DNA from: Romanomermis culicivorax
Lineage: Eukaryota > Nematoda > Enoplea > Mermithida > Mermithidae
NCBI GenBank assembly: GCA_963922205.1
Contig: CAWUHX010000062.1
Location: forward strand, 434,001 to 498,000
Reading direction: 5' to 3'
DNA length: 64,000 nucleotides
Positions 58,701-64,000 of the stretch are shown here, one piece after another. Made by a program: the position numbers and the translations under genes. The notes under the pieces were generated by a model. It did no database searches and was not told where the DNA came from. It was given only the letters and a program-made list of their open reading frames with translations. The number at the start of each line of letters is the position of its first letter. Positions within the stretch are counted from its first letter, which is position 1.

Positions 58701-59440
58701 GAAAAAGTCAAAAAAAGAAAAACCCATAAAAGAAACGATAAAGCCAAATAGAAACGAAAAGAACAAAAAAACCAAAAAAGCAACAAAGCAACAACAAAAA
58801 ACTGAAAAAAAAACACAAAACAAAGCGAAAAAGTGAAAAAAGTAAAAAAAAACCAATAAAAGAAACGAAAAAGCCAAATAGAAACGAAAAGAACAAAAAA
58901 AAACGAAAAAGCAACAAAGCAACAACAAAAAACAGAAAAAAAGAAAAAAAACATAAAACAAAGAAAAAAAGCAAAACAAAGCGAAAAAGTGAAAAAAGTC
59001 AAAAAAAGAAAAACCAATAAAAGAAAGGAAAAAGCCAAATAGAAACGAAAAGAACAAAAAAAACCAAAAAAGCAACAAAGCAACAACAAAAAACTGAAGT
59101 AAAAGAAAAAACAAAACAAAGTAAAAAAGCAAAACAAAGCAAAAAAGTAAAACAAAGCAAAAAAGCAAAACAAAGCGAAAAAGTAAAAAAAGCTAAAAAA
59201 GCCAAAAAAGAGAAACCAATAAAAGAAACGAAAAAGCCAAATAGAAAAGAAAAAAACAAAAAAAGACAAAAAAGCAACAAAAAAGGCAAGAATGCAAAAA
59301 TTGAAAAAAACGGAGAAAAAGCGAAAAATTGCATAAAAATAAAAACCAGGCAAAAAAATCAAAAAACGCAACGAAAAGCAAAAAAAAGTAAAAAAGCAAA
59401 ACAGTCAAGAAAATAGAAAATCAAAACAAAAATGAAAAAC
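52736..59440. repeat. A-rich tandem array of AAAGCAACAAAGCAACAAC / GCCAAATAGAAACG units
   Basis: Units of ~110-180 bp contain AAAAGCAACAAAGCAACAAC, CACAAAACAAAGC, and AAACGAAAAAGCCAAATAGA then AACGAAAAGAACAAAAAA. Regularity increases rightward (57400-59300). Phe/Leu/Cys-rich minus frames up to 421 codons come from the repeat and the lack of stops on the pyrimidine strand. Confidence 0.9.
54714..54815 (+). repeat. ~100-bp module, copy 2
   Basis: About 85-90% like copy 1 at 52633-52735 by eye, with the same word order and spacing. It shows that a segment of ~2.1 kb was duplicated within the array. Confidence 0.75.
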
Positions 59441-59768
59441 ACGAAAAATTTGAAAAAGAAAGAAAAAAAAAAATAGTTTTGTTTCTCGTCGGAATTTTTT
59501 TTTTAATTTTTACACTTTTTGTAAATATAAACAAGCAAAAATATCAAAAAAGAAAAAAGAAACAACAAAAATTAAAAGCAAAAAAAAAACAAAAAACCAA
59601 AAAACAATGTTGAAAAAGGTAGAAAAAAGAATACAGTTTTCTTTCTTTTTTCAAATTAATTTTTTTCACTTTACAGTTTTTATGAAATTTAAAGAGGGAA
59701 ATAAAATTCAGCTAGAGTGAAAAAAATAAAAATAAACAAAAAACAAAAAAAAAAAGAAATTCATATGC
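59441..59768. other. Mixed A/T-rich transition
   Basis: T-rich words (GTTTTGTTTCTCGTCGG, TTACACTTTTTGTAAAT) between two A-rich blocks, much like 47520-47580 left of the gap. No gene is seen. Confidence 0.45.
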
Positions 59769-61740
59769 ATGAAAATAGATCAAGTGATCAAATTCCACAC
59801 AATATCAAAATCCTTCACATGAAACTTTGAACTATAAAAACTGAAATTTGATTAGATCAAAAAATCCATACAATATTCTGAAAAATTCATAATCATGGAC
59901 ATTGATCAAAATGATCGAATTTCGTACAATATCAAAATTTCACATGAAGCCTTGATCCCTAAAACCTGAAATTTGATCAGATCATGAACAGCATGCAATA
60001 CTCTCAAAAAATCATAGTCATGGAAATTGATCAAAATGATCCAATTTCACATAATATCAAAATTTCACATGAAGCCTTGATCTGTAGAAACTGAAATTTA
60101 ATCAGATCAAAAAATCCATGCAATATTCTGAAAAATTTATAATCATGGACATTGATCAAAATGATCGAATTTCGTACAATATCAAAATTTCACATGAAGC
60201 CTTGATCCCTAAAACCTGAAATTTGATCAGATCATGAACTCCCAAAAAAACAATCAGGGTCATGAAAATTGATCAAAGTGATCCAATTTCACATAATCTC
60301 AAAATTTCACATGATGCCTTGATCCCTAAAACCTTAAATTTGATCAGATCATGAACTCCCAAAAAAACAATCAGAGTCATGAAAATTGATCAAAGTGATC
60401 CAATTTCACATAATATCAAAATTTCACATGATGCCTTGATCCCTAAAACCTGAAATTTGATCAGATCATGAACTGCCAAAAAACAATCAGAGTCATGAAA
60501 ATTGATCAAAATGATCGAATTTCGTACAATATCAAAATTTCACATGAAACCTTGATCCCTAAAACCTGAAATTTGATCAGATCATGAACTGCCAAAAAAC
60601 AATCAGAGTCATGAAAATTGATCAAAGTGATCCAATTTCACATAATATCAAAATTTCACATGAAGCCTTGATATGTGAAGAACTGAAATTTAATCAAATC
60701 AAGAAATTCATGCGATATTTTGAAAAATTCGTAATCATGGAAATTAATCAATAATCGTCAAATTTCACACAATATCAAAGTTTCACATGAAACTTCCATC
60801 TGTAAAGATTGAAATTTGATTAGATCACAAAATTCATGCAATATTTTGAAAAAATTCATAGTCATGAAATTAATCAAAATGATCCAATTTCACACGATAT
60901 CAAAGTTTCACATGAAATCTTGATCTGTAAAGAACTGAAAATGGATCAGATTACAAAATCCATGCAATATTTTGGAAAATTCAAACTCAGGAAAATTGAT
61001 CAAAATATTCTAATTTCACAGAATGTCAAAACTCAGATGAAACCTCGATCTGTAAAGATTGAAATTTGATTAGATCACAAAATTCATGCAATATTTTAAA
61101 AAAATTCATATTCATGAAATTAATCAAAATGATCCAATTTCGCACAATATCAAAACTCACATCAAACCTTGATCTGTCAAAATTGTATTTTGATCAGATT
61201 AGGAAATTCATGAAATATTGTGAAAAATTTCTAGCCATGAAAATTGATCAAAATAGTCTAATTTCACAGAATTTCAAAATTCACGTGAAACCTCGATCTG
61301 TCAAAATTGTATTTTCTGAGAAATTCATACTCATGAAAATTGATCAAAATGATTCAATTTCACACAATATCAAAACTTACATGAAACGTTGATCTGTAAA
61401 AACTGAAATTTGATCATATCACAAATTCATGGAATAATATTGATGAAATATTGATCAAAGTGATCTAATTTCACATAATATCAAAGTTTATATGAAACCA
61501 TCGCATGAATTTATGATCTATAGAACATTAAAATTGGTTCATATCAAGAAATTTATATCCATGAAAACGGATCAAGTGATCCAATTTCACAAAATATCCA
61601 AAATGATCTGAAACTATTCACATAAATTTTTGAATAATAAAACACAAAGGTTGAATCAGATCATTAAATTTGTAAAATATTTGTAAATTGATATCCATGA
61701 AAATTGATCAAGTGATTTTTAAAACTATGTTGTAAAATTT
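59769..61740. repeat. GATC-rich tandem array (~122-bp unit)
   Basis: About 16 units with ATTGATCAAAATGATC(G/C)AATT, ACAATATCAAAATTTCACAT, GAAGCCTTGATC, and AAATTTGATCAGATCATGAA. Anchors near 59903, 60026 and 60149 are spaced 123 bp. The left half is regular and the right half decays. There are several TGATCA palindromes per unit. No coding content is seen. Confidence 0.88.
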
Positions 61741-62049
61741 TACAAAATTCTAGATTAGCTGATTTATTTTTTGATCATGAGATCATATCTGAAAAATTTT
61801 AGATCAATTTTTTTTTGTTACATCATATCAGATCAAAAAATCGTGTGATGATAAAATTCACTTTTATTCCAGATTAACATAAAATTATGATTTGATCACA
61901 AAAATGCATGATCAGATCAGATCAAGAAATAACATGTTTCTAAATTCATAGAACAATGGATTGATATAGGTTACAAAGAATTAGATTTTTCTTAGAATCA
62001 GATCAAATCCAGTATTCAAAATTGAAATGAAAAAGTTCAATTTGATCTA
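61741..62049. other. Decayed edge of the GATC array
   Basis: Scattered GATCATGAGATCAT and CAGATCAGATC words without clear period, then transition to A-rich DNA. No gene is seen. Confidence 0.5.
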
Positions 62050-64000
62050 AATAGTGGAAAAAAAGAAAGAGCAAAAAACTGATTAAAAACAGTAGAAACA
62101 AACAAAAATTGCAAAAAAATTAAAAATAAAACAAACAAACAAAAAGCAGCGAAAAAAGAGAAAAGGCAAAAAACTGATGAAAAACGACAGAAACAAACAG
62201 AAACAGCAAAAAACTATGGAAAAACAGCAAAAACAAATGGAAATAGCAAAAAATGATGAAAAAATGCAGAAACAAACAAAAATGACAAAAAAATAAAAAT
62301 AAAACAAACAAAAAAAAGCAGCGAAAAAAGAGAAAAAGCAAAAAACTGGTGAAAAACGACAGAAACAAACAGAAACAGCAAAAAACCATGGAAAAATAGC
62401 AAAAACAAATGGGAATAGCAAAAAATGATGAAAAACAGCAGAAACAAACAAAAATGACAAAAAAAATAAAAATAAAACAAACAAAAAAAAAGCAGCGAAA
62501 AAAGAGAAAAAGCAAAAAACTGATGAAAAACGACAGAAACAAACAGAAACAGCAAAAAACTATGCAAAAATAGCAAAAACAAATGGAAATAGCAAAATAT
62601 GATGAAAAACAGCAGAAACAAACAAAAATAGCAAAAAAAATTAAAAATAAAATAAAACAAACAAAAAGCAGCGAAAAAAGAGGAAAAGCAAAAACTGATG
62701 AAAAACGACAGAAACAAACAGAAATAGCGAAAAATGATGAAAAATAAAACGAACAGACAAAAAACAGTGCAAAAAACAGAAACAGCAAAAAACTAATGAA
62801 AAACAGCAAAAAAATGGAAATAGCAAAATATGATGAAAAATGGCAGAAACAAACAAAAATAGCAAAAAAAATTAAAAATAAAACAAACAAACAAACAACA
62901 GCGAAAAAAAGGGAAACAGCAAAAACTGATGAAAAACTACATGAAAAACAGCAAAAACAAATGGAAATAGCAAAAAAAATTAAAAATAAAACAAACAAAC
63001 AAAAAACAGCGAAAAAAGAGAAAAAGCAAAAAACTGATGAAAAACGACAGAAACTGACAGAATCAGGAAAAACTAATGAAAATAAAACAAAGAAACAAAA
63101 AACAGTGGAAAAACCAGAAACAGAAAGAGGAAAAAACTGATAAAAAACAGCAGAAACAAAAAGAAATAGCAAAAACTAACGAAAAATGGAACAAACGAAC
63201 AAAAAACACTGGAAAAAAACAGAAACAGCAAAAACCTATGGAAAAAAAGCAAAAACAAATGGAAATAGCAAAAAAATTAAAAATAAAATAAAGCAAACAA
63301 GAAGCAGCGAAAAAAGAGGAAAAGCAAAAACTGATGATAAACGACAGAAACAAACAGAAACAGCAAAAAACTATGGAAAATAGCAAAAACAAATGGAAAT
63401 AGCAAAATATGATGAAAAAATGCAGAAACAAACAAAAATAGCAGAGAAATTAAAAATAAAACAAACAAAAAAAAGCGGCGAAAAAAGAGAAACAGCAAAA
63501 AACTGATGAGAAATGGCACAAAAAAAGCGAAAAACAATTGAAAGAAATAGAAACAGGAAAAAAGTGATAAAAAACAGCAGAAACAAAAAGAAAAAGCAAA
63601 AACTAACGAAAAATAAAACAAACGAACAAAAAACAGTGGAAAAAAGAGAAACAGCAAAAAACTAATGAAAAACAGCAGAAACAAACACAAATTGCAAAAA
63701 TTGATGAAAAATGCCCAAAAAACGAAAAACAGTGGAAAAAACCAGAAACAGCAAAGAACTGATCAAAAACAACAGAAACAGAAAAAAACTGACGCAAAAA
63801 AAACAGTTGAAAGAAACAGAAACAGAAAAAAACTCATGAAAAACAGCAGAAGCAGAACGAAATAGCAAAAACTAACCACAGAAAACAAAAACAAACAAAA
63901 AACAGTGGAAAAAACTGAAACAGATGAAACTGCTGAAAAAGAGCAAAAACAAACAGAAATAGCAAAAACTGACGAAAAAACACAAACAAACAAAAAACAG
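62050..64000. repeat. A-rich array of GAAACAGCAAAAAACTGATG units
   Basis: Short ~23-27-bp subunits (AACAGCAGAAACAAACA, AATGGAAATAGCAAAA, AACTGATGAAAAACGACAG) form a ~170-180-bp higher-order unit marked by AAACAAACAAAAAGCAGCGA (near 62130, 62305, 62480, 62660). It runs off the right edge. Minus frames of up to 350 codons are artefacts. Confidence 0.88.

Overview
The window looks like nuclear DNA of a nematode, most probably a Caenorhabditis or close relative. This rests on three things: very AT-rich DNA sprinkled with TACTGTA/TACAGTA motifs, one 67-nt intron beside long repeat-filled introns, and an Iroquois homeobox gene. The species cannot be told from the sequence. More than 80% of the window is tandem or low-complexity DNA.

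The one protein-coding gene I can support is an Iroquois-class (TALE) homeobox gene on the minus strand, 15350 down to 7694. I reconstruct five exons, 457 codons plus stop, with phases that agree at every junction. The homeodomain is split by a 4.9-kb intron (LTQ | VSTWF). Intron 4 holds an 860-bp non-autonomous hAT-like element with 8-bp target-site duplications. Intron 3 holds a plus-strand module of two perfect heat-shock elements followed by a TATA box, and intron 1 holds a lone copy of the window's main repeat family. Two identical tRNA-Gly(GCC) genes lie in a recent ~1.18-kb tandem duplication (39042-41397).

Layout: 1-480, ~150-bp repeat; 1246-3650 and 4030-5190, two inverted arrays of one repeat family; 6500-7470, array carrying heat-shock-element-like motifs; 7694-15350, Iroquois gene, with a further array in intron 3 (12660-14500); 17230-19760, GCCAAAAAGCC array; 20930-22310, CTGTCTTA minisatellite; 22330-25000, purine-rich DNA; 25130-26350, 33-bp CTACAGTAA minisatellite; 27000-28560, another array of the main family; 28650-29015, A-rich; 29030-33060, T-rich higher-order array; 33790-38370, A-rich array with a 336-bp (AAAAG)n tract; 39042-41397, tRNA duplication; 41400-47520, purine-rich DNA; 47666-47765, assembly gap flanked on both sides by sequencing adapters; 47810-52010, (GAATTTTATG) array; 52640-59440, A-rich (AAAGCAACAAAGC) array; 59770-61740, GATC-rich array; 62050-64000, A-rich array running off the end.

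The most interesting signal is a satellite-like family, monomer about 185 bp, found in four separate arrays and as a single copy inside the Iroquois gene. Two short boxes are conserved, ATAACTCnnTCAAAAAT and a dyad (ATAGATCTCG - A - CGAGATCTAT). In every well-kept copy I measured they start 59-60 nt apart although the DNA between them has diverged. The other solid result is technical: the gap is bordered by untrimmed amplification and barcode adapters, so the order of the two halves is scaffolding and not read-supported sequence.
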